From positions 1 to 5,455 of the forward strand of contig DBTH01000244.1 in assembly GCA_002306945.1 (NCBI GenBank): a DNA stretch of 5,455 bases, written 5' to 3'. Below the pieces are notes generated by a model. It made no database searches. It saw nothing but the letters and a program-made list of their open reading frames with translations, and was not told the origin of the DNA. Both the position numbers and the translations under genes were made by a program. Source of the stretch: Methylacidiphilaceae bacterium UBA1321. GTDB taxonomy: Bacteria; Verrucomicrobiota; Verrucomicrobiia; Methylacidiphilales; UBA1321. Shown in pieces: positions 1-4,229 of this stretch. The first letter of the stretch is position 1; every line of letters starts with the position of its first letter.

Positions 1-236
1 TGCGCGTAGTGGCGCTTGTCGGTCTGGTACTCTACGTGCGTGGTATTGATCGTGATACCACGTTCTTTTTCTTCGGGGGAATTGTCGATTTGGTCGTAAG
101 CGCGAGCTTCAGCGAGACCCTTTTTCGCAAGGATCTGGGTGATGGCCGCGGTGAGCGTGGTTTTCCCGTGATCCACGTGACCGATGGTGCCAATGTTGAC
201 GTGCGGTTTGCTGCGATTAAATGATTCCTTTGCCAT
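1..236 (-). CDS. tuf: Elongation factor Tu, N-terminal 78 residues (partial, runs off left edge)
   Basis: EF-Tu is the GTPase that brings aminoacyl-tRNA to the ribosomal A site. The visible protein begins MAKESFNRSKPHVNIGTIGH and carries the P-loop GHVDHGKT at residues 19-26. The switch I stretch RGITIN follows at about 59-64, including the conserved threonine. Only about a fifth of the usual ~395 residues is present; the gene continues beyond position 1. The start ATG (236-234) is supported by a GGAG five bases upstream and by the standard MAKE/MAKx opening of bacterial EF-Tu. A tRNA-Thr gene lies 133 bases upstream on the same strand, the same neighbour order as thrT-tufB in E. coli, so co-transcription from upstream is plausible. 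No convincing separate promoter was seen between the tRNA and tuf. Identity is essentially certain; whether a second tuf copy exists cannot be told. Confidence 0.98.
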   Translation of the reverse strand, partial: MAKESFNRSKPHVNIGTIGHVDHGKTTLTAAITQILAKKGLAEARAYDQIDNSPEEKERGITINTTHVEYQTDKRHYA

Positions 237-241
237 TGCTA

Positions 242-245
242 CTCC
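242..245 (-). promoter_or_regulatory. Ribosome binding site of tuf
   Basis: On the minus strand GGAG stands five bases before the tuf ATG and fixes the start. It is one of only three clear Shine-Dalgarno sites in the window; the others serve the lipoprotein gene and pnp. Confidence 0.8.
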
Positions 246-253
246 ATGTTCAC

Positions 254-277
254 GTCCCGGAAGCTTCGCTCAGGGAC
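254..277 (-). other. Small hairpin in the tuf leader
   Basis: On the minus strand GTCCC (277-273) pairs with GGGAC (258-254), and inside it AGC pairs with GCT around a GAA loop. The hairpin ends nine bases before the GGAG of tuf. It could influence translation or stabilise a processed tuf end after tRNA-Thr is cut out. There is no T-run after it, so it is not an intrinsic terminator. Function is inferred only. Confidence 0.4.
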
Positions 278-369
278 TGCTATTTCTAATTTTTAAATGA
301 TCTCTCCTGTTTCTTACTGCTCTGCTCGTTATCTCTGACCTTCGTAGCCAAAAATAAACCCGGCAGACG

Positions 370-442
370 AGCCCATGATCGGGATTGAACCGATGACCTC
401 ATCCTTACCAAGGATGTGCTCTGCCAACTGAGCTACATGGGC
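370..442 (-). tRNA. tRNA-Thr (anticodon GGT)
   Basis: On the minus strand the 73-base gene folds as a full cloverleaf. The acceptor stem is GCCCATG/CATGGGC, the D arm GCTC/GAGC, the anticodon stem CATCC/GGATG with loop TTGGTAA, and the T stem ATCGG/CCGAT with loop TTCAATC. The anticodon GGT (bases 409-407) reads ACC and ACU threonine codons. The discriminator base is T (370), and the CCA end is not encoded (CGT follows), so CCA must be added after transcription. It lies upstream of tuf on the same strand, recalling thrT-tufB in enterobacteria. The mature 3' end must be released from the shared transcript if the two are co-transcribed. Confidence 0.97.
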
Positions 443-543
443 TTAGCCCTAGGCTTTTCTCGCCTGCCAAGGGATCTCTCCTCTTGGCAATTTACCTTTC
501 TCACTCTGCCAGACCCTGTTACGAATAACGAACCCGGCTTCTG

Positions 544-609
544 AAAAAAAGGCAAAGAGACCACCCCCGAATTGCAAACTCGCTAAAGTCCAAATTCAGG
601 TATGGTCTC
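544..609 (-). terminator. Intrinsic terminator or attenuator, minus strand
   Basis: On the minus strand GAGACCA (609-603) pairs with TGGTCTC (563-557). The pairing continues inward, CCTGAATT (600-593) with AATTCGGG (573-566), so about 16 pairs form with one mismatch and two G-U pairs around a 19-base loop (592-574). The stem is followed by TTTGCC and then seven T (550-544). This is the layout of a Rho-independent terminator for minus-strand transcription only; there is no T-run on the plus side. It begins within a few bases of the expected start site of the promoter at 622-650. It therefore either ends a roughly 70-base RNA or attenuates transcription into tRNA-Thr and tuf. Confidence 0.65.
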
Positions 610-621
610 GCTTTGTGTTAT

Positions 622-650
622 GTACTAGATAGCCCTGTATACAGTGTCAA
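622..650 (-). promoter_or_regulatory. Candidate sigma-70 type promoter facing tRNA-Thr/tuf
   Basis: On the minus strand a perfect -35 box TTGACA (650-645) is followed after 17 bases by TAGTAC (627-622), a weak -10 box matching 3 of 6 consensus positions. The spacer begins with the perfect 10-base palindrome CTGTATACAG (644-635), which abuts the -35 box and could be an operator. The expected start site is near 611-615, directly before the terminator-like hairpin. The perfect -35 and ideal spacing support it; the weak -10 limits confidence. Confidence 0.5.
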
Positions 651-773
651 CCCTTTTTCAACAATTTCTTCCATTATTTTCGTTTTACATCATATCCTCG
701 ATTTCACAAGGCACTACAACCCTAAATGTTTAACCTTGATTTATATCCTTAAAAGCCGATCCGTCATATTTAC

Positions 774-802
774 TTGCCCACCTACGTTCACACCTTTATA
801 AA
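774..802 (+). promoter_or_regulatory. Candidate promoter of the response regulator pair (possibly leaderless)
   Basis: TTGCCC (774-779, 4 of 6 to consensus) is followed after exactly 17 bases by TATAAA (797-802, 5 of 6). The ATG of the first regulator lies only eight bases after the -10 box, where transcription would be expected to start. No Shine-Dalgarno sequence is present before this ATG. Together these suggest a leaderless or near-leaderless mRNA. Confidence 0.5.
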
Positions 803-810
803 AAAACCAG

Positions 811-1188
811 ATGCCCAAGCCATTAGCCAATACCAACATCGTCATTGTGGAGGACGATGTGCTGATCTCCCAATCGTTGGTCGATTATTTTGGTTCACGC
901 AACACGCTTCACACTTTCAGCGCTGCCGAGTTGGCCCTCGAAGCCCTTCCCCACCTGCCCAAAGTCGATGTCTTCATCATCGACTACCGCCTCCCCGGAA
1001 TGGACGGCATCGATTTCTTCAAGCACCTTCAAACCTCCTACCCGCAAAGCAAATTCATCTGCATCAGCGGCGAGATGAGTCTCGAACTGGCCCAGAACGC
1101 TCATCAACTCGGCTTCGACGCACTCATCCTCAAACCTTTCGATTTCACCATTCTCGAAAAAAACATCGTCGATCTCATTCAGGCCTGA
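811..1188 (+). CDS. Stand-alone receiver-domain response regulator (CheY-like), first of a pair
   Basis: The 125-residue protein is a single REC domain with no output domain. It has the acidic pocket VEDD (E14, D15, D16), the phospho-acceptor Asp58 in FIIDYRLPGMDG, Ser86 in CISG at the usual Thr/Ser switch position, and the conserved Lys108-Pro109 (LKPF). All residues needed for phosphorylation are present. Proteins of this kind accept phosphate from a histidine kinase and act through protein contacts, in motility, phosphorelays or cell-cycle control; no kinase or partner is in the window. The ATG at 811 leaves seven residues before the first strand, normal for the family, but no ribosome site precedes it. 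A second, related receiver gene follows after 39 bases, probably in one operon. Which pathway it serves cannot be read from the sequence. Confidence 0.9.
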   Translation: MPKPLANTNIVIVEDDVLISQSLVDYFGSRNTLHTFSAAELALEALPHLPKVDVFIIDYRLPGMDGIDFFKHLQTSYPQSKFICISGEMSLELAQNAHQLGFDALILKPFDFTILEKNIVDLIQA

Positions 1189-1226
1189 TGAGTAACCTGA
1201 AAAATTCCGCATCAAATACCGACTGA
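1188..1226 (+). other. 12-codon bridging reading frame between the two regulators
   Basis: The TGA stop of the first regulator (1186-1188) overlaps an ATG (1188-1190) that opens MSNLKNSASNTD. That frame ends at TGA (1224-1226), one base before the ATG of the second regulator (1228). It fills the whole gap, so ribosomes could re-initiate twice in succession. This is seen directly; its use in translational coupling is inference. It has no recognisable Shine-Dalgarno site, but neither does the second regulator. Confidence 0.35.
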
Positions 1227-1227
1227 C

Positions 1228-1662
1228 ATGAGCGCTCCCAGCTCTCCCCTGCCTTTCTCCGTCGTCATTGTCGAAGACAACGCCACTACAAACGGACTCC
1301 TCCGCGAATGGCTGGTCACCCACTTCAACGTCTCCAGCTTCCTCGACGCCGAGACCGCCCTCAAGGAACTCAAGCCCAGCGCCGAACCGACCGCCTTCGT
1401 CGTCGACTACAATCTCCCCGGCATGAACGGCCTCGAACTGCGCGCCAAGCTCACCCCCTCCTTCCCCCACGGCAAATACATCCTCATCAGCGGACTCTTC
1501 GACGAAAAACTCACCCGTGACGCACGCGAAGCCGGCTACGACGTCAACCTGCCCAAACCGTTCCCGCTCTCAACACTCCTGAAAAAAGTTCAGGAACTCC
1601 TCGGCATCGAAAGCCCCACCAACCTCGTCGACCTCGTCAAGCATTCCAAAGAACAGGCGTAA
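1228..1662 (+). CDS. Stand-alone receiver-domain response regulator (CheY-like), second of a pair
   Basis: The 144-residue protein is again a REC domain only. It shows VEDN (E16, D17), the phospho-acceptor Asp60 in FVVDYNLPGMNG, Ser88 in LISG and Lys110-Pro111 (PKPF). A tail of about 25 residues (EL..IESP..LVDLVKHSKEQA) extends beyond the domain and is not a recognisable output domain. It resembles the first regulator closely around the phosphorylation loop (DYxLPGMxG), so the two are probably old duplicates. There is no clear ribosome site before ATG 1228; translation may depend on coupling to the upstream gene through the short frame at 1188-1226. Codon choice is strongly C-ending, as in pnp. 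The partner kinase is not in the window, and no specific pathway can be assigned. No clear terminator follows. Confidence 0.9.
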   Translation: MSAPSSPLPFSVVIVEDNATTNGLLREWLVTHFNVSSFLDAETALKELKPSAEPTAFVVDYNLPGMNGLELRAKLTPSFPHGKYILISGLFDEKLTRDAREAGYDVNLPKPFPLSTLLKKVQELLGIESPTNLVDLVKHSKEQA

Positions 1663-1699
1663 CGGCAGGTTGAGCCCGCATCCACAAAATAAAAGCTGT

Positions 1700-1729
1700 T
1701 TGACAATTTGATCCATATAGCCAGAGAAT
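1700..1729 (+). promoter_or_regulatory. Candidate promoter upstream of the palindromic element and lipoprotein gene
   Basis: A perfect TTGACA (1700-1705) is followed after 18 bases by GAGAAT (1724-1729), 4 of 6 to the -10 consensus, in an A/T-rich setting. Transcription from here would carry the whole palindrome (1757-1923) as a leader of about 200 bases before the lipoprotein gene. The -10 box is poor, so this is tentative. Confidence 0.35.
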
Positions 1730-1756
1730 TATTTTTTCTGTAAAATTCAATACAAC

Positions 1757-1923
1757 TAACCCGGTTATTTCATCAGGGAATGGAGAAATGACGCAGAGAT
1801 ACGAGCGAAAATCAAGGCGCGACGAGGGCGCATATTGCAACGCAATCTGTAACCGAGAAGCAACGATGAGTTTCGCTCGGAGATCAAGCCAGTTTTCCGT
1901 TTTATGGTGAAATATCCGGGCTA
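1757..1923. repeat. 167-base imperfect palindrome, MITE-like element or structured leader
   Basis: The ends are inverted copies: CTAACCCGGTTATTTCATCA (1756-1775) against TTAGCCCGGATATTTCACCA, the reverse of 1924-1905, with 16 of 19 positions matching from 1757/1923 inward. Further in, 1779-1787 can pair with 1893-1901 (with G-U pairs in RNA). CGAGCGAAA (1802-1810) is the exact reverse complement of 1871-1879, and ATTGC/GCAAT closes around AAC at the centre (1834-1846). All arms share the same centre near 1840, so the whole block is one symmetrical hairpin. It contains no transposase. A 40-codon open frame (1788-1910) runs through it but is probably incidental. It ends just before the ribosome site of the lipoprotein gene. 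It could be a non-autonomous transposable element, or a cis-acting RNA structure. Confidence 0.7.
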
Positions 1924-1924
1924 A

Positions 1925-1930
1925 GGGAGG
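1925..1930 (+). promoter_or_regulatory. Ribosome binding site of the lipoprotein gene
   Basis: GGGAGG stands four bases before ATG 1935 and decides the start. It lies immediately outside the right end of the palindromic element, so folding of that element could affect its accessibility. Confidence 0.75.
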
Positions 1931-1934
1931 GCTT

Positions 1935-2420
1935 ATGTTGAAGGTTAGGGTATTAACAGGCTGGAATCGCACCGTATCTATTTGGGCAGTCACAGCGCTT
2001 TTGTTTCTGGCTGGATGCGCATCAGTCCAACTCATCGCTCCGTACGATGCGACTATTGATCAAAGAGTCACCAATCTGCAGACCAGCGCTGACACGTTTC
2101 TGCAGAAGATCATTTCAAAGGGTGGCAGCTCGCCCTCGGATTATCCAAGTCACGTCGAGTTTTATAATTCGACCCTGGTATCAATCATGACACTTCAAAC
2201 TCGAGTGAATGCAATTTCAGATAATAAAGAAACCTCGAATCAAATCCAAATTCTACAAAAGCAATTTTTATCACTTCAGGAAAAGGATCAAAAAGACGGA
2301 TTAAATACTCCTGTTGCACAAAACACCTTGAACGCGCTGAATGGCACCTTTCAGGCGATACTTACCCTGGAGATCGCAAAAAAAAGCCTGAATACAAGTG
2401 CCGCTCCAACCACAAAATAA
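1935..2420 (+). CDS. Small lipoprotein of unknown function
   Basis: The 161-residue protein opens with a basic stretch (K3, R5, R12), a hydrophobic core at about 14-26 and a lipobox LAGC ending at Cys28. It should therefore be lipid-modified and anchored in a membrane facing the periplasm. The mature part begins ASVQLIAPYDATIDQRVTNL and is mostly predicted helical with heptad-like spacing (about 40-60, 75-120 and 130-152). There is no enzyme motif. From memory, the APYD..ID..V..LQ opening, a central FY motif and an AIL.LE.AKK ending resemble a family of small uncharacterised bacterial lipoproteins; this was not checked. It is probably co-transcribed with the gene 15 bases downstream. Its base composition is A/T-richer, with many AAA, ATT and TTA codons, unlike the neighbouring core genes, hinting at transfer. 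Confidence 0.85.
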   Translation: MLKVRVLTGWNRTVSIWAVTALLFLAGCASVQLIAPYDATIDQRVTNLQTSADTFLQKIISKGGSSPSDYPSHVEFYNSTLVSIMTLQTRVNAISDNKETSNQIQILQKQFLSLQEKDQKDGLNTPVAQNTLNALNGTFQAILTLEIAKKSLNTSAAPTTK

Positions 2421-2435
2421 AATCCAAAAGAATAT

Positions 2436-2801
2436 ATGGCGACCTCGACTACACCTCTCACTTTAACCCCTGCCAATTTTCAACAAATCATTCAGGCAAT
2501 GCTCAACGCGGCAGCCCCCAATTTGGTCGCCGGAGGCCAAATCGCAACCACCTTTGCCATGCATGAATTCTCCCAATTTATCCGGGATATCGACAACGTG
2601 AATGACGCCGTTGCCAGCGGCAAAATGACAGCTACTGATGGCCAATACTGCATCAATCAATATCATCTATCCATGCAGGCCGCCCTCATAACAGTGCAAG
2701 GGCTGTCATTGATAGCAGCTCAAAATGCCATTAACGCAGCCTTAAGCGTACTGAATAACGCCATTGCCGCCACGTTGAGCGCAGGACTCAAGATCGTTTA
2801 A
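2436..2801 (+). CDS. Alanine-rich 121-residue protein of unknown function
   Basis: I do not recognise this protein. It begins MATSTTPLTLTPANFQQIIQ and lacks a signal peptide. A probable helix at about 13-26 is followed by a Gly-containing turn (VAGGQ, 31-35), then a helix at about 38-60. A short polar turn SGKMTATDGQ (61-70) leads into a long alanine- and leucine-rich helical end (about 76-121). The last 40 residues are hydrophobic or amphipathic enough for a membrane-associated or self-assembling helix. It has one cysteine (72). It starts 15 bases after the lipoprotein stop, so the two likely form an operon and may act together at the envelope; this is inferred from spacing alone. The ribosome site is weak (AAAAG). 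The open frame is clean, and its protein-like composition supports a real gene. Confidence 0.75.
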   Translation: MATSTTPLTLTPANFQQIIQAMLNAAAPNLVAGGQIATTFAMHEFSQFIRDIDNVNDAVASGKMTATDGQYCINQYHLSMQAALITVQGLSLIAAQNAINAALSVLNNAIAATLSAGLKIV

Positions 2802-2850
2802 AGAGATAAAACGGGACGCGACTCTTTTTCTATAACGCCACCACCGCACG

Positions 2851-3008
2851 CTCTCCCGCCTCGCGTCACTGAGTCCAGCGTCACGCTGGGCAACGTGACG
2901 TTGCATCCACTATCGCTAACGCAGGAACCGGACATCCTCTCCCGCCTCGCGTCGCTGGATCCAGCGTCACGCTGGCGCTTCGCGTAGTTGAGTGCAGCAT
3001 CATGCTGC
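2851..3008. repeat. Direct repeats with four 15-base hairpins between convergent genes
   Basis: A 39-base unit (CTCTCCCGCC...CACGCTGG) occurs at 2851-2889 and 2937-2975 with 36 of 39 bases identical. A diverged third copy of its last 31 bases lies at 2978-3008 (23 of 31). Each copy ends in a 15-base dyad with seven-base arms around one central base: CCAGCGTCACGCTGG (2875-2889 and 2961-2975) and GCAGCATCATGCTGC (2994-3008). A fourth dyad, GCAACGTGACGTTGC, fills 2890-2904. Sequence changes between copies are compensated across the stem. The last dyad contains the purN stop codon. The block could end transcription or protect mRNA ends from both convergent sides, like REP elements. It is not a CRISPR array: spacing is irregular and copies are few. 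Confidence 0.75.
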
Positions 3009-3593
3009 CCCTGCCTGAGAGAGCTTCTGAATCACCGAGGGAAACAACTCGTGCTCGGCGACTTGAATCCGCGCATGCAACGACTCCGACGTATCGCCCG
3101 GCAGGATCGGCACCACGCGCTGTTCGATGATCGCGCCTTCATCGACTCCGGCGTTCACATAATGCACCGTGCAACCCGCCTGTTTCTCTCCGGCTTCGAG
3201 CGCCTGTTTCCACGCTTCGAGGCCTTTGAACTTCGGCAGGAGCGACGGATGAATATTGATGATCCGCCCCGGAAACGCCTCCAACATCGGCGGCTTCACC
3301 ACGCGCATATAGCCCGCGAGAATCACCCACTCCACATCGTGCGCGCGCAAAATCGAAACCAGCTTCTCCTCGATCTCCGGCTCCAGCCTGGTCTTGAACT
3401 TCCCCGCTGGCAACGCCTCCGCAGGCAACCCGAAGCGCCGCGCCTGGTCAAGGATCGGCGCTCCCGCCATATCGCTCACCACCACCTGCACTTTGGCATT
3501 CACCTTCCCCGCGAGAATCGCCTCCTGAATCGCCACGAAATTCGTTCCGCGACCCGAACCTAAAACACCCAGCTTGAGAAACTTCATTCCCAT
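3000..3593 (-). CDS. purN: Phosphoribosylglycinamide formyltransferase (GAR transformylase)
   Basis: PurN transfers a formyl group from 10-formyl-tetrahydrofolate to GAR, making FGAR in the third step of purine synthesis in the cytoplasm. The 197-residue protein has the phosphate-binding loop GSGRGTN (12-18) and the folate-site stretch ILAGYMRVV (91-99). The catalytic set is Asn113 and His115 (INIHPSLLPKFKG) and Asp151 (VDEGAI), a constant seven residues beyond E. coli N106, H108 and D144. Length is near the usual ~200-212. The start is either ATG 3593 or ATG 3587; an in-frame TAA at 3599-3597 rules out anything earlier. The second is preceded by AAAGA six bases upstream and may be the true start. 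It is convergent with the 121-residue protein gene and divergent from rpsO; no other purine genes are nearby. Its TGA lies inside the last repeat hairpin. Confidence 0.96.
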   Translation of the reverse strand: MGMKFLKLGVLGSGRGTNFVAIQEAILAGKVNAKVQVVVSDMAGAPILDQARRFGLPAEALPAGKFKTRLEPEIEEKLVSILRAHDVEWVILAGYMRVVKPPMLEAFPGRIINIHPSLLPKFKGLEAWKQALEAGEKQAGCTVHYVNAGVDEGAIIEQRVVPILPGDTSESLHARIQVAEHELFPSVIQKLSQAGAA

Positions 3594-3791
3594 TCTTTAA
3601 CCCGACCGACTGCCCAAGGCACGAAAAATTCCTCACTCCTCCGAAAACAATTCCCCACACTGCGTCCACCCCGCTACATCACGCCAATTCCCGCCGGACG
3701 ATCGTAAATATCAACCAATTAAACCATAGCGACTTAAACGCCACTTTCCACCCACTCCAAAGCCATCCACGCATTTTCCCAAAAAAACCGC
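3594..3791. other. Intergenic region between purN and rpsO (divergent)
   Basis: About 200 bases separate purN from the candidate rpsO promoter. I saw no gene, no strong hairpin and no convincing purN promoter here. On the minus strand a GGAGG (3633-3629) precedes a GTG in a frame different from purN. That frame overlaps the purN start but has no recognisable protein, so I do not call it. Confidence 0.5.
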
Positions 3792-3820
3792 TTGCTCCAA
3801 TTCCCCTATCCCACTAGGCT
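3792..3820 (+). promoter_or_regulatory. Candidate promoter of rpsO-pnp
   Basis: TTGCTC (3792-3797) is followed after 17 bases by TAGGCT (3815-3820), a weak -10 (3 of 6). The rpsO ATG lies ten bases later, so the leader would be only a few bases. The layout matches that before the first response regulator (-35, 17 bases, -10, 8 bases, ATG, no Shine-Dalgarno). It is tentative, but the parallel adds some weight. Confidence 0.4.
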
Positions 3821-3830
3821 GTCCCCCCTT

Positions 3831-4094
3831 ATGGAAAGTTTGGAAAAAGCCACTGTTACAAAAGAATACGGTCTGCACGACAAAGACACCGGCTCCGCCG
3901 ACGTCCAAGTTGCCCTGCTCACACAGCGCATCACTGAGCTGACCGGTCACTTGCAACAGTTCAAAAAAGATCACAGTTCTCGTCGCGGACTCCTCCGGAT
4001 GGTCAATCAACGCCGCAAGTTGCTCAGCTACCTGCAGCGCACCAATCCCAGCCGCTACGATACGCTCATCAAAAAACTCAACCTTCGCAAATAG
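3831..4094 (+). CDS. rpsO: 30S ribosomal protein S15
   Basis: S15 is a primary 16S rRNA-binding protein of the small subunit platform and also helps form an intersubunit bridge. The 87 residues match the family along their whole length: DTGSADVQVALLTQRI (19-34), then the rRNA-contact block H40, KKDHSSRRGLLRMVNQRRKL (45-64), then the C-terminal helix ending NLRK. E. coli S15 has 89. The same frame is open further upstream to a TTG at 3792, but that extension is foreign to S15, so ATG 3831 is the start. No good Shine-Dalgarno is present (AGG lies 12 bases upstream), consistent with a near-leaderless message. pnp follows after 144 bases, the widely conserved rpsO-pnp order, with a long hairpin between them. 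Confidence 0.98.
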   Translation: MESLEKATVTKEYGLHDKDTGSADVQVALLTQRITELTGHLQQFKKDHSSRRGLLRMVNQRRKLLSYLQRTNPSRYDTLIKKLNLRK

Positions 4095-4208
4095 AACCCC
4101 GCCCCGAGCAAGGCACCGGGTCGAACCCCAGAGAACAATCAACCTTTCAGCACACGCCGGAAGGGTTGATTGTCCTCTGTGTTCCTCGATGCTTTCCTCA
4201 GCGGGGTT
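4095..4208 (+). promoter_or_regulatory. Long hairpin filling the rpsO-pnp gap (terminator or processing site)
   Basis: The outer stem AACCCCGC (4095-4102) pairs with GCGGGGTT (4201-4208). Then GAG/CTC (4106-4108 with 4197-4199), AAGGCA/TGCTTT (4110-4115 with 4190-4195) and GAAC/GTTC (4123-4126 with 4181-4184) follow. The inner stem 4130-4148 with 4160-4178 pairs at 18 of 19 positions, including one G-U, around an 11-base loop. Nearly the whole intercistronic space is thus one extended stem. In E. coli the pnp leader contains a stem-loop cut by RNase III, which starts PNPase autoregulation, and a partial terminator follows rpsO. This hairpin is in the matching place; the same role here is inferred. 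No long T-run follows, so complete intrinsic termination is unlikely. Confidence 0.75.
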
Positions 4209-4229
4209 TCTTGCTTTGGTTAACAACCC

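Larger units (their letters stand above)
443..810. other. 368-base divergent intergenic region between tRNA-Thr/tuf and the response regulator pair
   Basis: This stretch contains no gene I can support. Reading from the tRNA outward it holds a short inverted repeat TGCCAAG/CTTGGCA (465-471 and 483-489), then a strong terminator-like hairpin (544-609) and a candidate minus-strand promoter (622-650). An A/T-rich section at about 651-770 shows nothing convincing. A candidate plus-strand promoter (774-802) precedes the first response regulator. A 62-codon open frame at 613-801 has no ribosome site and no recognisable protein character. Confidence 0.6.

Noticed and set aside
465..489. TGCCAAG/CTTGGCA hairpin as a terminator before tRNA-Thr
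   Set aside because: No T-run follows on either strand; it may be a leader structure, but nothing more can be supported.
613..801. 62-codon plus-strand frame in the intergenic region
   Set aside because: No ribosome site, low-complexity composition, and it overlaps the proposed promoters of both flanking units.
774..1226. 150-codon plus-strand frame overlapping the first regulator
   Set aside because: A shadow frame with Pro/Arg/Ser/His-rich product. Only its last 12 codons (1188-1226) are kept, as a bridging mini-frame.
895..1470. 191-codon minus-strand open frame across the two regulators
   Set aside because: Antisense shadow of the two REC genes; Gly/Glu/Val/Asp-rich with no recognisable domain.
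1788..1910. 40-codon frame MTQRYERKSRR... inside the palindrome
   Set aside because: It follows the hairpin arms, has GGAG only two bases before the ATG, and shows no protein family; more likely chance in a structured element.
2851..3008. CRISPR array
   Set aside because: Only two good copies and one diverged copy, with gaps of 47 and 2 bases, and no cas genes; REP-like repeats fit better.
2988..3563. 191-codon plus-strand open frame
   Set aside because: It is opposite purN, Arg/His/Leu-rich and without family resemblance; PurN on the minus strand has all its catalytic residues.
3792..3830. TTG start giving a 13-residue N-terminal extension of S15
   Set aside because: The extension has no S15 counterpart, and this TTG coincides with the proposed -35 box; ATG 3831 gives the normal length.
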